The notes under the pieces are model-generated. The model did no database searches and had not been told where the DNA came from. It saw nothing but the letters and a program-made list of their open reading frames with translations. Positions 45,911 through 58,700 of a DNA stretch of 64,000 bases are shown in pieces (positions within the stretch are counted from its first letter, which is position 1; each line of letters starts with the position of its first letter). The translations under genes were made by a program, and so were the position numbers. The stretch covers positions 4,588,908 to 4,652,907 of the forward strand of contig NC_087082.1 of the NCBI RefSeq assembly GCF_026151205.1, given 5' to 3'. The stretch is from Bolinopsis microptera. Its lineage: Eukaryota; Ctenophora; Tentaculata; Lobata; Bolinopsidae.

Positions 45911-46924
45911 ATGGGAGAGTATGATGAAGAGTTTGTACCGAATGAGGATCTCTCAAATGTTATCCAGAGAATGTGGACAGAAGATGACAACAGAGCTGTG
46001 GTTGGCGACGATCTCGTAATCAACATGGGGAAGCGCACTTTCACCCGGGATCAGTCAGAAGATAGGTCATCAGAGCCTCTTATTGAGTATGTCAATGAAG
46101 AATTGTTCCAGAGAGAAAGCTACAAAAGATTCTATGATTTGCTTGATAACTATGAAAGTGCTGTTGGGGTTGAAGAGGTCATGACTCATATGGAGATCAT
46201 TGAAATGAAGAAGTTTGTTGATGTAGTTGTCAGTAGTCGACCTATGAAAATAGCTCAGGAGTATCTGGTGGAGAAGAATTGGGCACCAGCTGACGAAGAA
46301 AAGTTCAAAGATTGGTTGTGGGATGTTTGGTTCACATTGTACAAGCGTGGTCGAGGAAGAGGAAGATCCACTGGAGATTCATCTGGTTTTGAGCATGTTT
46401 TTGTTGGGGAGATCCGAAATGGCTCAGTCATTGGGTTCCACAATTGGGTTCAATTCTACAGGTTTGTTAATTGTCTCTGTATTTACGCAGTATACACCCA
46501 TACTTGTTATCAACCGTTTTACACTTGAATTCCAGCAAATGAGTATGTTTTGAATTGTGATTAGAATTTCTTTTATTTCAGACTAGAGCAGATGGGCAAA
46601 GTCGATTATCGTGGCTTTATTGGAGGGAAACGAAAGCAAGATGAAGAATTTATGATCACAATACAATTCTCTTGGGACGAAGATCTTGCTGATAATGATG
46701 ATGGGGCCGTTAAGGCAGTGGGTGGAACCATGCTTGGCACATCTCCAGAATTCGAGATGGCAATGTATACCTTGGCATGGGTTTATGGAAAGGAGAATGA
46801 TGTGGTCAATATTCCAGTTGCTATCGAGGATCAAGAGTTTTACTTGATTGCTCATACTTTCAAGGGGAAATACCTGGGTACATGTTTCACCTCCCGTACA
46901 CCCCAGGTGGATAGAAGAAGATAA
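45911..46924 (+). CDS. EndoU/XendoU-type poly(U)-specific endoribonuclease
   Basis: Two exons: 45911-46461 and 46582-46924, joined across a 120-bp GT-AG intron inside an Arg codon. The product is 297 residues, close to the 292 of Xenopus XendoU. The family's catalytic triad is visible: His in GFEHVFVGE (residue 162), His in GFHNWVQFY (residue 177) and a Lys in [17 protein letters not shown] (about residue 228). The family cleaves RNA at U-rich sites in a Mn2+-dependent way, leaving 2',3'-cyclic phosphate ends; XendoU matures intron-encoded snoRNAs. I chose the ATG at 45911 because it gives the family length. An upstream in-frame ATG (45830) adds a hydrophobic stretch that would act as a signal peptide, but it crosses a CTAG/GTACATC acceptor-like site and is less likely. 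Polyadenylation signals AATAAA follow at ~47317 and 47344. Confidence 0.92.
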
Positions 46925-48141
46925 TATCCCTATCAGTGAAACCAGATGGTATCTCCTGCTTTAAATCATTTAAAGGAATGGTCCGTCTTGAGATCTATGA
47001 ACTTAAAAAATGCATGCATTTGTTAAGAGTTTTAATTGATAAATTTTAGCATATTGGGTTGTAGATATGTTTATTTTGTTACTTTTAAAGTTAGCTTAAA
47101 GATTGTCGAGTATTGTCTATGTTTAGTACAATTTTAAGAGCATCATTAAAATTGAGTACCTAATCAGTAATCATGATAAAGTAATTTATGTGTTATTGTA
47201 CTGCCTGTAATACAGTAAGTGTTGTTGGGCAGTGCCTTGTTCCACTTGTAGTACCAGTTGGATCTAAATTAACAAGAATTGTCACGATCCTGATCTCCCT
47301 TATCAACTCTTTTTCAATAAACAGCACTTTCACAGTATATATATAGCAAATAAAGTAAATTTCTCTGAAACAGAAATTAAACTTTCACTGAATTAAATGT
47401 AAAAACAAACACAAATTATAGATTTCTTGAACTGGTCTACTGGAACGAGGTTGGCCCTTGCCAGGGCCTCAAGACTAACCTTTTATAAGCTTACGTTTGA
47501 TTTATAAGACGGATAAAAGATTTATTATACTACGTTAAATGTTTCTGATATCAGTTTTTCCTGTCCATGATGCTGTAATTTTATTTTAAAATATAAATCC
47601 TTCAGTTTGAGATAATATAAACTATATGATGTAAAAGATTTTTTTGCTTTTTTCAATTCAATGATTACAGTTCAGCCATATTTTCAAGTTTATACAGGAT
47701 ATAAAACACTTTCTACCGATTGGTTATAAATCATAGTAAATAATCTAAGATGATCCTAAATTGTACATATTATGATAATGACGTTTTCTATAAATATTAA
47801 TGGGTTGGCAGTTTTTAACTATAAGAATATTTTACTACCGCACACATTTCGATGTTGAGATAATTTTGTAGATTATTTTAGATTATGATTACGTTTGCAT
47901 TTGTAGTTGAAGTTATTAAGTTTACAGTGTAATATGTAAAACTATATTGCAAAAATTTTATTTCAACCGAAATATAATTGTCTTACTCTAATATATACTT
48001 GATGGTGTCCCAGCTAAAGCTGAAATATATTCAGCTAAAGATCTTTATCGATATTACATACCATACTGTCTATAAAAATTACAAGGCTGAACCATTTATT
48101 GTTATGTTTATTATCCTCCAATAACAATTGACACCACTAGG
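46925..48141. other. EndoU 3' UTR and AT-rich spacer before SRRM1
   Basis: AATAAA at ~47317 and ~47344 mark likely ends of the EndoU transcript. The remainder (~47400-48140) is AT-rich with no gene supported and should hold the SRRM1 promoter and 5' UTR; no core promoter motif is obvious. Confidence 0.5.
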
Positions 48142-51100
48142 ATGGGTGATGGAGGATTCTTCAGAGGCACTAGTGCAAACCAAGATGCCAGGTTTCTTGA
48201 CAAGCAAAAGAAGCTCAAGGCTCAGATGAAGTTTGATCCTGTTTTGGAGACCAAGGTGATCAATTTTCTCCATACCCGTTGGGACATTTTTATTTTTATT
48301 GTTACCCTACCCACCTATAATTTATATAACTAGCAACCGGAGACTGACAGACTGTCAAGTAGATAAACAATAGCGAAACTTAGTGAAACTTAGATAAACA
48401 ATAGTGAAACTTGAAACGGTTAAACAAGTCAATACAGGTCGTTAGTAGGTTTCTTAAATGTAATCCCTTTAGATCGATATGGAGAAAGTCTCTGTGGATA
48501 CTGTCAAGCCTTGGATTAACCAAAGGATTAATGAGATTCTTGGATTTGAAGACGAAGTGGTGATAGACTTCGTTTTTAACATGCTGGAGACTGAACGGGT
48601 ATGGTGAAACTTTGGATCAATATAATTTGCTTTTGAAAGATTTTTAAAAGATTCTGAGAGCAATTGTCATTCATGTCGTTTACAAGTTCAGTTTATGGAT
48701 AGCAAAACAATCAATTTGGATTCCTCATCGCTCCTATTAAAATAAATATGGTGAATCTAGAAACATATCGCTAATTTCAAGCATACTCTATAAGATCAAA
48801 CCACTCTTTCAGCACCCAGATCCTAAAGAACTTCAAATTAACTTGACGGGATTTCTTCAAGCTCGACCTTCCAGAGAGTTTATGGGTGAGCTGTGGACCA
48901 TGCTGAAATCGGCTCAGGAAAACATTGCTGGTCAGTAGAAGATTGTTGGCTTTTTTGTGATTTTTATCACATTTTGATTTCGATTTTATAGCTTGACCGT
49001 ATTCAACATGTTACAGGGATTGATAACATTATGTGACAAAATTTGGCCCATCAGTTTTTTCTCCATAAATATTCTCGAACAAATTCTCTTTTTAAATGTG
49101 GACAAAATCTCAAAACATGGAGTCCAGAGTCGAGAAACACTTGTTAACACTTCATTAAAAAAACTTAATCAGGAATACCGACTGCCCTGTTGGAGAAGAA
49201 AAAGGCAGAGATCCAGCAGAGGAAAGAAGAGAAGAGCCGTATCGAGGAGAAGTTGGCAGAGAAGGGTGTCCCCCAGGACCCCAAGATCTCAACTACAACA
49301 TCTGATTCGCTTCAGGAACAAGCTAAAAGAGACAGGATGTCGAAGTGAGTACGAAATTTTGTTTAAAAGATAGTAATCCTTGGTGGCTTTATTGACTGGC
49401 TTTTATTATTATTATTGGCTTTATTAATAACTTTATTTATCTGGCTTCATGTTAGCCGATTTATTTTAGTGAACAGAAAGTGTAGAAGTATTAACCTTCT
49501 CTCTTGTTTCTGAAGAAAAAAACCCTAAATTTCAGAACCCCCTCCCCGGAGCCACGTCGCAAATCCTCACCCAGTCGACGAAGGACTCGCTCTCCTCGCC
49601 GGCGGTCCCGAAGATCTAGGTCAAGAGACAAGTCGCGCCGTGATAGAAGCAAAGATAGAAGGCGGCGGCGCAGTCGTTCCAAAGATCGCGAACGACGGCG
49701 GCGACACGACAAAAAGGATAACCCGAAATCAGAAGGTCTTACTGTGGACGCCAAACTACCAATCAGTGCTGAATATCAATCATCCCCCGACAACAAACAA
49801 GGCACATGCTTTTATTTTGAGAATTTATAAATAATTAACTCACGAACAATTAAAACTGGGTTTCGGATTTTTTTATCCAATAAATATTTAACTGTTCACA
49901 AAATAATAGGTGACCCAGTAAGAAAAGAAAAGACACCATCCCCAAGTCCAGATGTGGAGAGATCAGATAAGAAATCTGACCCCGACAAAACCAAACGCAT
50001 AACCCCGACTAAAGAAAACGAAATTCAGAAATCTCTTCTCTCGCTTGCCTCTAGGTAAATGTCAACGTGGATTATTGAAAATTTCCATGGGGAATTTAAT
50101 TAGTTCCAACGTTACAACTATCCTTTGTGAATTGAGATACGTATTCTGTATTGTTTAAGCCACATATCAGATACTAGAACTTCTTCAGTTTTCACGTTTA
50201 ATCTGGTATTATACGTCAGCGGCGAAACGGTCTGTCTCGCATAAATAAAAAGCCAATCTATTTTCGCGTGAACAATCTTCCGCATTGCGCGCACTGTGGA
50301 CCAACCACGCATGCACTCTTACAAGGATCTTTCCGACTGCTCTCTGTTTTTCCTACAACATGCAACAAGGGCTCAGGCTAATTACAAAATAAACTAGTAC
50401 GACCTCTTTCTGTAATGATCGTTCCCCTTCAAAGTTCGTAACTATGCTATACCCATATCAGCAAGAAGGAGGAGGGATCGGATAAGAAGCGTTATAGGAA
50501 GCGAGAGAGTGCCAGCAGCAGTGACGACAATAAGAGCCCACCACCACGTGACCGAAGTAAAGACAGGAGATTGGAACGAAGACGAAGGTAGATAAGATGC
50601 ATTTTAATAGATGTATTTTGTAATTCTGTATCCTCACATCACAAAATAGCTGATTTTTTTACTAAGAAAATTTTACTCACCTAACATTATTTCCAGATCA
50701 CCGTCTCCCAGACGGAGATCGCCCAGAAGAAGGTCCCCCTACCGCCGCCCAGCACCTCGATACCCCAGCCCTGCTCGCAGACCTCGCCGGAGAACACCTA
50801 CTCCTCCTCGAAAGGAGAGGAGGAAAGAAAGAAGTGAATCTCCTGAACGTCCTACAGGTTTCTACCTGCTGATATTAAACCGACCTCTTTTTTCTACAAA
50901 GCGTTTGGTATTTTGTCTCAGATTTGGGAAATGCTTTTCAACACTGCGGATGTTAAACAAGTTTTCTTTTCGCAGAGAAGAGTGAAGACGAAACTGGTAA
51001 AGAAAGGAAAAAGAAGAATAAAAAGAAAAAGTCCAGGAAGAGATCGCCGGTTGTTAAATCAGCGTCAGAAAGTCCAGAGCCTAAGAAGAAATCCAAAAAG

Positions 51101-52362
51101 GTTTATATAATTCGCCTACCTTTTATTGTTCGTACATGTACCCAACCTCGACTTTCCTCCGATACATTATTGATAGTAATCAGTTATCACCTTGATACGA
51201 ATTATTATTTATTCATAAGTGATTTCATATAGTCAGACTTAACATATCAATCTATCATTAGGATAAAAAGGATAAGAAGAAAAAGAAGAAGAAACGAGTT
51301 GTGAAACCGGCAAGTGACAGCGAATCAGAAGCTAAAGCGTCTTCAGATGAGGTAGCTTATTATTGTTGGAAAGATTTACTATCCATTTAGGATATATTAA
51401 CTCGGATGCATTCAAACCTTCTGTACTTATGGTTAACTGTGTGTGTTAACTGTTAATATTAATTTAATGTTTATCAGAGTGAAGAATCGGAGCCTGAGCC
51501 AAAGCCAAAGAAGAAAGTGAAGAAAACGCGAACACCGACTCCTCCTGTGGAATCTTCTAGTTCTTCGGATGAGGAAGTCGTGAAGGAGAGATCCAAGGAG
51601 AGATCCAAGAAGAAGAAGAAGAAAAGTTCTTCTTCTTCTGAGGAAGCGAAGATAGATTCAGGTTTGCAAATCGGATGACGCACTTTTAGTGTCTACATTT
51701 GTTTTTCTCGATAAACCATGGGCATTCAAAAATTGAAATTAAATGACCAAAATCTTTTTTCAGTGTTATTTTGTATAAATCATTTTGTTGATTAACTAAG
51801 ACTGATAGTTCCGATTGCAGTATCGGGAGTAAGTGATAAAGTCAATATATTGACGGTATGTTCTGCTGAGTGTAAAAGTGCTGCTCAGGGCAACCAATTA
51901 ATAAGATTTTGTCAATTAGCCAGAGTCTAAGGCACTTGCCATTTTGTCGCCGTAGTAATTATCGAATATTGATGCTATGCCAATGCTATAGGTTGCATTA
52001 ATTTCTTGTAGTTATAGTGCAGTGGTTACATAGCTTAATGGGAAAATAATCTTTAAGATTGTAAAGAAAATCAATCTTCAGAATCGTCTGGATCTGACTC
52101 AGAGCCTCCTTCTCCCGAACCAAAAAGGAAGAAAACGTCAGAGCCCTCTCCCAGAAAGTCATCATCATCATCTGATAGCTCTGAAGAAGAACCTCCCAAA
52201 AGGGCATCCAGGAAGAAAAAAGGAAGCAGTTCTTCGGAAGAAGTGAAAAAGAAGAAAAGGAAGCCGAAAAAAGAATCTTCTTCTGATTCTGGGTCGTCCT
52301 CAAGTGACTCAGACGAGGCAAAATTGCGAAGGAAGGCATTACAAACCTTAAAGAAGCGATAG
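48142..52362 (+). CDS. SRRM1: Serine/arginine repetitive matrix protein 1 (PWI-domain splicing coactivator)
   Basis: Twelve exons: 48142-48255, 48473-48598, 48813-48930, 49173-49344, 49536-49735, 49910-50054, 50462-50587, 50697-50857, 50976-51100, 51262-51351, 51478-51661 and 52067-52362. Every junction is GT-AG and the total (1857 bases) gives an uninterrupted 618-residue protein. Exons 1-3 encode the N-terminus and PWI domain: GFFRGTSANQDARF, then KPWINQRINEILGFEDEVV, INLTGFLQAR and FMGELWTMLKSAQENIAG. The rest is RS/RRRS-rich, then Lys- and Ser/Glu-rich, ending in KALQTLKKR. SRRM1 (SRm160) binds nucleic acid through PWI and bridges SR proteins and snRNPs in the nucleus, linking splicing with 3'-end formation and the exon-junction complex. 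This copy is shorter than vertebrate SRRM1 (~900 residues), mainly in the RS region. Exons 5 and 9 could alternatively read through short introns. Confidence 0.94.
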
Positions 52363-52608
52363 CAGGAATTTGTTGTTTATTTATCGATATCACAGGGCAT
52401 CAGCCCTGCTTAAATAGCTGGCTGATCGTACAACAGCGTGGTCGGGGAGGGTGCAGGATAAGCGAACATTAATATTTGATATCTGTTGTCTATTAATAAT
52501 ATTATAATAGGTAAGGTTAAGCGCATAGTACACGTTAGTTTTTCATCTTTACTTGACGGCTGTGATGATATTTTCAATAGATCATTTATTTTCATTTATA
52601 ATCTGACG

Positions 52609-52614
52609 AATAAA
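52609..52614 (+). terminator. SRRM1 polyadenylation signal AATAAA
   Basis: First AATAAA downstream of the SRRM1 stop (247 bases), in an AT-rich 3' UTR. Confidence 0.6.
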
Positions 52615-52840
52615 GTTTCGATTTTCAGCTGTTTTATCATTACATTTACATCTCATGTACCCGGAAAAAAACTAAATTTTATTGGTCTTTTGATCACTGT
52701 TCAAACATAATAATACGCAAAAATATCAACTTATTTTAACTTACTATAATTTATTTCTACTTATTTCAACTGCCAATTCCGACTCTACTAGCAAGGCATA
52801 TCAATGATATCACCGTTGTAAAATTAAAATTCTCGTAGCA

Positions 52841-52987
52841 ATGAAACGAAGACAAGAATCCCACACCATTTTAGAATAAGTAATAAAGAGGAGATCTGGA
52901 GAAGAAGAAAAGGATTCTTCCTTCGAAAGCGTTGGGAATAAAACACTTTAAATTACAAGTGTAAAACGTCTCATGAGTAAGATGAAG
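52841..52987 (+). pseudogene. Decayed duplicate of EFG1 exon 1
   Basis: The sequence runs parallel to EFG1 exon 1 (61037-61186) from the start context TAGCAATGAAACGAA through AAAGCGTTGGGAA and GTAAAACGTCTCATGAGTA to the splice donor (AAG, then GTAGG). The copy has small indels and an in-frame stop after about 12 codons, so it cannot encode EFG1's N-terminus. I found no copies of the other exons nearby. Homology extends slightly into the 5' side, so this is a DNA-level duplication rather than a processed copy. Confidence 0.78.
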
Positions 52988-53393
52988 GTAGGTTCTGTTT
53001 TTATATTGTACTTATCAGGGGAATGTTTAATTTGGAGTTGGGAGAATATACCTGGCACTGGCAGTCTCAATTAAATATAGACTGAATTTTACTCGTGGGG
53101 CTGAGTAGGTAAATATGATATGAGACGCCATCATTGATTGGGAAATTTAGCGGCCGCTCACATAGGGAATGCGGCCGCATTTATTATTTTCTTATGAATG
53201 TCCGACATATCTTTATTTCGTATAATATAAACAACAGCGTGACGAAAACAGACATGACTTCACATATTATTGTGTTTTTGATTGCTGAACAAATACTATA
53301 CGATGAATCTTTCGTGCAAATCGTTATGGCTGCATAACAATTTGTCCCATACTAGGCTATTTGCCACAGCCCGTCTCCAGTTATTGGCTCAGG
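52988..53393. other. Intergenic DNA
   Basis: No supported feature. Two GCGGCCGC sites lie close together (53150 and 53171). Confidence 0.3.
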
Positions 53394-53545
53394 GTCGTTC
53401 ATATAATTATATTACGTTATCACTTTTTGGCCAATTTTAATCACCCCTCCGTTATCAGTTTTACATGATATAGCTATTGTGTTAAAATTACACTAGCGTA
53501 GTTCAAAAACCTCTTCACTCCTCCTCAGTGATGACGTAATACTAA
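53394..53545. repeat. Dispersed ~150-bp repeat, copy 2
   Basis: It parallels 28868-29020: start GGTCGTTCATATAATTATAT, internal ATATAGCTATTGTG and AAAATTACACTAG, end GATGACGTAATACT. The copy is diverged. Confidence 0.6.
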
Positions 53546-54990
53546 TCTGCAAACGATTCCTTAACACACATGATTATCAACCTATAGATACTACCTTTCT
53601 ACACATATAATAGTCATAAACATCCAGTTTTGTTGTTTTACTTAAGCATGTCTCTCAGTCCAAACATCCTCATATTGAATAAGTTGTATATCTGCTCTGC
53701 CTTTAGTTTAGTTGTCTATAAATTAATGTGTAAAATTGTCGTTATTTATATTAGACAGAGGCCACAACTTACCTGCATGAAGGGAACATTGCTGTGATAA
53801 GAAAAACAAAGATGCTAAAGATGAAGTTATTGAAATTGTTGCCTTTATCTGTATTGTACGTTTGGTAAAAGTATAAAGTCAAAATTAACAAATCATGAGA
53901 CAAAATACTATTAAATATTCCATAATATTTTTGCACTTATTATCGTTTAACTTAGCTAATGTACAAACAAATAACGCCTACGTTTACTGTTAACGTTTAA
54001 ATTGGACATAAATACAGAAAGAATGATAGTATAGTTTAAAGATAAGGGTAATGATACCGAAATTTTCCCTAAAAACTATCGAAATAAGGGGGATGAGGGG
54101 CGGGGGCCGGGGGTCTTCATCAAAATTATCTCGAAATTGATTTTATAGTTGTTTCTGATAGAGGGGAGTGATATCTATCAGCTACTTTTGGCCCCATGGA
54201 AAAATATTGTTTCAAGCCGAAATAATCGCCGGTCAAAGGTCAGCTCTTATATGTAATTCAAATTGTATTGCGCGTGCCCTGAAAATCGAGTCTAAAAATC
54301 CATCTTCTACAATTTTTAAGCAATCACACTGAAACTTTCAGGATATGTTCTAAGGATCATATGGCTGAGTTATGAATCAAAAACCATATGCCCATATTTG
54401 GGAATATGTACCAAATTTGATACATATATTTTGGCCCATTTATTGGTCAAGTATTAATATCTTTGAACAAGACCAAATTTACATGAAGGTAAAGCTAATC
54501 TATGCATTATCTGAGATTTATAGCTTGATATCTATAGAAATGTGGAAACTAAGGCCAAAAATGAACAAAATTGCCAATATCTCAGTTCCTGATTTTCGGG
54601 AAAGTGACTTCACCAAAAAGCCTAAGGCTTCTTCATTTTTCCAAATTGTCCTATGAAATTTTCAGGATAGGCGTAGAATCGTGTGAGGACCTTATTTATC
54701 GAGCCGAATCTTTGAGTAATAGGCCTTTAAAGAAATTTAGCGGCCAATATTTGAATCGAAATATAGGTATATTAAAATATATTTAAGTATATTTAAGTAT
54801 ATCAAAATATATTAATAGATAGATAATAAAGTATATTAAGGGGTCGTTCACATATTACGTAAGTGTATTAAAGTATATTAAAGTATATCGAAGGCGCAAA
54901 ATTGGGAAAACCATCTACATTTCACTATACTTCAATATTAAAATATATTAAAGTACTATATATTAACTTAGTATATTGAAATATATTAAG
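53546..54990. repeat. Intergenic DNA with dispersed and AT-rich repeats
   Basis: ~54085-54290 is the partner of the inverted repeat at 44040-44215. From ~54770 to 54990 the DNA is built of AGTATATTAA-like units, interrupted by a GGGGTCGTTCACATATTACG fragment at 54841. No gene is supported; the open frame at 54372-54656 is AT-rich and has no domain. Confidence 0.5.
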
Positions 54991-55738
54991 TCAGTGGACA
55001 TACGTTGGCCTCAATAGCTCAGTTACTGAGTGCCCAATTTTCTGGTATGACTTACTACCACCACTGGTTCGAGGAATTCGTCAAATCGAAAATATTCGAG
55101 TTCATGTTTTTCGAATGAAGGTTCATTTTTGCATTTATTTGATAGTTCGGCTAGTCGGATGGAGCTGAATTTTATTGACTTGTGTTTGGCTATTCGAATT
55201 ACGTTTGTCCTGACAAAATTAGAACTGTAGCTTCTCAGATGACCGAGATATGAAGCATAACGAGTTTATTCATTACGTGTGATCAGGTGATTTACCTAAT
55301 CACGTGATTAGGTGACCCCGTTAACCACCCAGTTAAACGTTATGGGAATTGTTAACTGTTAAGGGTGCCCAATTAAGGTGTCGTGTCACGGTGTCACATA
55401 ATCACCCAGTCAATTTTGTTAACGAGATACAGAAAATGCTTGACAACTTCGTCATTTATAATCCGTTTTGCCTCATGTTTTCAGATCATATGCAACATTT
55501 AATAATAAAATACCGCCTCTGAAAAAATTAGGCGTTCAGCATGGTCAGAAAAAAACAATGTCTAGGTGTTTTAATATTGAATGGGCGTGGTCTAAAATAT
55601 TTGAATTTTCAAATTTTGACGACGGAATCCTCGAACCAGTAAGTACAGTATGCCATCTGCAAAGCAACAGCTCTCAAATATAAAACACGGCGGAGCTATT
55701 AAGGCCAACGTATGTCCACTGACTTTTGGCCCACCCTG
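54991..55738. mobile_element. Tc1/mariner-like MITE, left end truncated, with tRNA-like arm
   Basis: A 30-bp inverted repeat beginning TCAGTGGACATACGTTGGCC lies at 54991-55020 and 55693-55722. The right end continues to CAGGGTGGGCC (complement) and a TA dinucleotide (55739-55740), the usual Tc1/mariner terminus; the left end lacks this outer part. Inner arms are also inverted (CTGGTTCGAGGA near 55064 and its complement near 55630). No transposase is present. A short frame at 55468-55683 is unrecognised. Confidence 0.65.
55015..55080 (+). ncRNA. Degenerate tRNA-like segment inside the MITE arm
   Basis: TAGCTCAGTTACTGAG resembles a tRNA D arm / A box, and CTGGTTCGAGGAA, 45 bases later, resembles a T arm / B box. 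The acceptor and anticodon stems do not fold convincingly, so this is a tRNA-derived relic or coincidence rather than a gene. Confidence 0.3.
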
Positions 55739-55780
55739 TATATTAAAGTATATCGCAGGCGGAAAATCGGAAAAAAACCT

Positions 55781-58700
55781 TTAATTGTAGTACATTTTAT
55801 TTGCTTTCAAGAGATCAAGCATCGGTTGAATTGTTTCTAGAATCGCTTTCCCATTTTCACCCAACGTTCGTATATCCCTCATGGCATCAGTAATTGCTGT
55901 TTCGATATTTTGTGCAACAGATTCAGCTATATTCTCGCCGCCTGAAAATAGGAATCGTGAATTTTAAAAGAACTGAAAATTGACTTAATTTGTGAGTAAA
56001 TATGTAGTAATATTAAGCAAGTTGTTAAAAGGTACCCTTTAACCGTAATGAGGCTGACACAATCATGTAATACTTGATGTGGGCCTAGTTAACGATTATG
56101 CTCAACATCGCCACACTTTTGCTACATGACCGATACCTATGCTTACGAGGCTTACTTCGATCGGAATTCAAAGTCGAAGAAGAAGAAAAAACAACAACAC
56201 TTCACAAAAAAAACAACAACACCGCACTTCATATGATTTATTCTTTAGTATTTTTGTTTTTTTAACAGCACGGCAGTTCATGTCATTGTCATCTAAAAAT
56301 TCAATATCCTTACCTCTATAATTATCTGCTCCGAATACATCTTTGTATTTAAATGTAAAATCAGATCTGTTGGCAACCAGCTGTAGTCTGATTACATTGG
56401 TCGTTGCGAGATCCGATCTTATCAACATATCGTTAGCCTTCTCGTACATATCCACTGTTTTCCTCATTGCATTTACTTGATCAGAATCATCAACAAATAA
56501 TGATGTGTCAGAGATGTATCGACAAACATCGCCAATCATTGTCAAATAAAATATCTGAAATATAATAACATTATACATACTGGGCTTATCATGAAACCTA
56601 TTTTTCCGTCCATGCCGGTTTTATGACCGTACTTGTAGGCCTTCCGTGAAACTTGAAAATTAATTGATACATGGCTTATTATATTTTATAGATTTAAATA
56701 AAAGAAACGGTTGTGGCCTTCAGTCCGTCAATACATGCAAAATGAATGGAAAATGAGTTTGTCTCACATCTGCCTCGATTGCGTCTCGACCTGTGTAGCT
56801 GGTGGCTAGTGTTGCTTGCTGACTTTTCACTTTTTGTTTCTGAGTTATTTGCTTATAATTATATTATAAACCATTTTACGTCACACTATAAATATAAATA
56901 ATCCGAACTAGCTTTAAAATTATCTGATTTTATCTGATCTTACCGATTTTAAGTAAGGCGTCAAAGACAAGAGACTACTCCGCAGTGATTGCTGTTTTTC
57001 ATTCAACATGATCTTGTAACCTGCTTCAATCACAATGCTGGCAAGCATGACCGTGCCTCTTATATTCACAATACTATTTACCCCCTTTACTATTTACCCC
57101 CTTTACTATTTACCCCCTTTACTTTTATAACCCTTTATTATTTTTCGGGCATTAAGACTCATCGAAAGTAGTTCAGCAGGTATATTTAAGTTCAAATCAT
57201 TCTAATTCAATGTTAAAGATGACAGGAACAAGAAATAGTTATGTGGAGGTTTTTAAGAAATTTGCGCAAAATACGCGCCAGCATGTTATACGAAATTCGG
57301 TAAAAAACCCAAAATTGCCATATTCAGGTGCCTTAAAAACCATGTTAAAATTGAGTTAGAGATCTGAAACTTTGCAGGGCGTCTAGACGTTGACCAAATC
57401 GACTGTAAAAAAATTCGTGTTTCAGGAGTATCGGTAAATGGGTTTTCTGGAACCCCTGTTTTACGATAGATTGTCGTGATACATATATTCAGGGATAGAC
57501 GCTTTGCCAGTCAAATGTAGTCAATTGTAGCCTGAATTTAAGTGTCCGGAGATTCAAAAGTATAAAAGATACAGCAATTTCCGACCACAGGTCTTAAAGA
57601 TAATTGTTTACACTTCAGTTTCAATTATATCAAAAAATAATTTAACGTCATCATCACCACTTGATGACGTCATCAAATTAAGTGTTTTTAAAACTTGATT
57701 TTTGACAAAATAACAGCTTTTCAAACTGATTTTACACCATTAAGGAGTAATTTTATTCAAAATCTGAGGACATTTTCATATTAGATAATTGTTCAAGCAT
57801 TCTGAAAATCTACCGGAAAGTTTCCCTACTTTGCTCCTTCATAAAGATATTTGCCATTGAAGTTAGTGCTTTTTTGAAGAATTATTTTAAAAACACGTCA
57901 ATTTTGCGATTTAGTATTCTCTGGTGTTGGGCTATCCCTTGGGTTGTGGAGCTCAGTTCTGCTTCCTATAGGTATAAATTGTGTATTAGGCTAGTTTTAA
58001 AGTTAAAAATCTAAAAGTTGCACACGTGGGGACACGCCCAAATTGATTAAAAATTGCTAAAATCACTGAAAATTGCTGTGTTTACCATTTTCTGTAAACG
58101 TTGGTGTGCCGTTGTGATTACAGTTCTTCTTGAAATACTTTGAAACTTTGCATGCTTATCAAACTATATATAAAACACCAACACGCAAAAATTTACGGCG
58201 ATTCAATATTGGATGCGCACGCAACGTCCGCTCATAGTTTGCACGTGCGAAAGGTGATAATTTTGCTCATTCGTGATTTCGATTAAATTCTGCTTTACCA
58301 CGACAATTCAATGTCATTATATATAAATTTAATGCCAACTTGAATGAGTATAAAGTGGCAAATTCAGTCAGTGATCGACCGATATGCTTACCCAAACACA
58401 AGGAAATGTTTTCAAAGGAAAAATTTCGAAATCGTTGAAACTTCCTCCTTATTAATGAAGATATCAGTTTATATTTCGACTTTATAAAGTACCCTGACAT
58501 TAATCAAAAAGCGATGATATTTGACCAAAACCCATAATCATGGGTAGAGTGGACCGCTGCCAGTGTCTCTCTTTCCCAAACAAAAGGAAATGATATTAAT
58601 TTGATTGACCGTTCTCAAATGCAAAATGATACCGAGAATGAAATCGGTCGCTCGCTTTTCCCATTCATTCACGGCTTACGAATTGTAATAAGTTTCGATT

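Noticed and set aside
49491-49754. Arg/Leu-rich frame on the minus strand
   Set aside because: Shadow of SRRM1 exon 5, whose RS codons give open frames on both strands.
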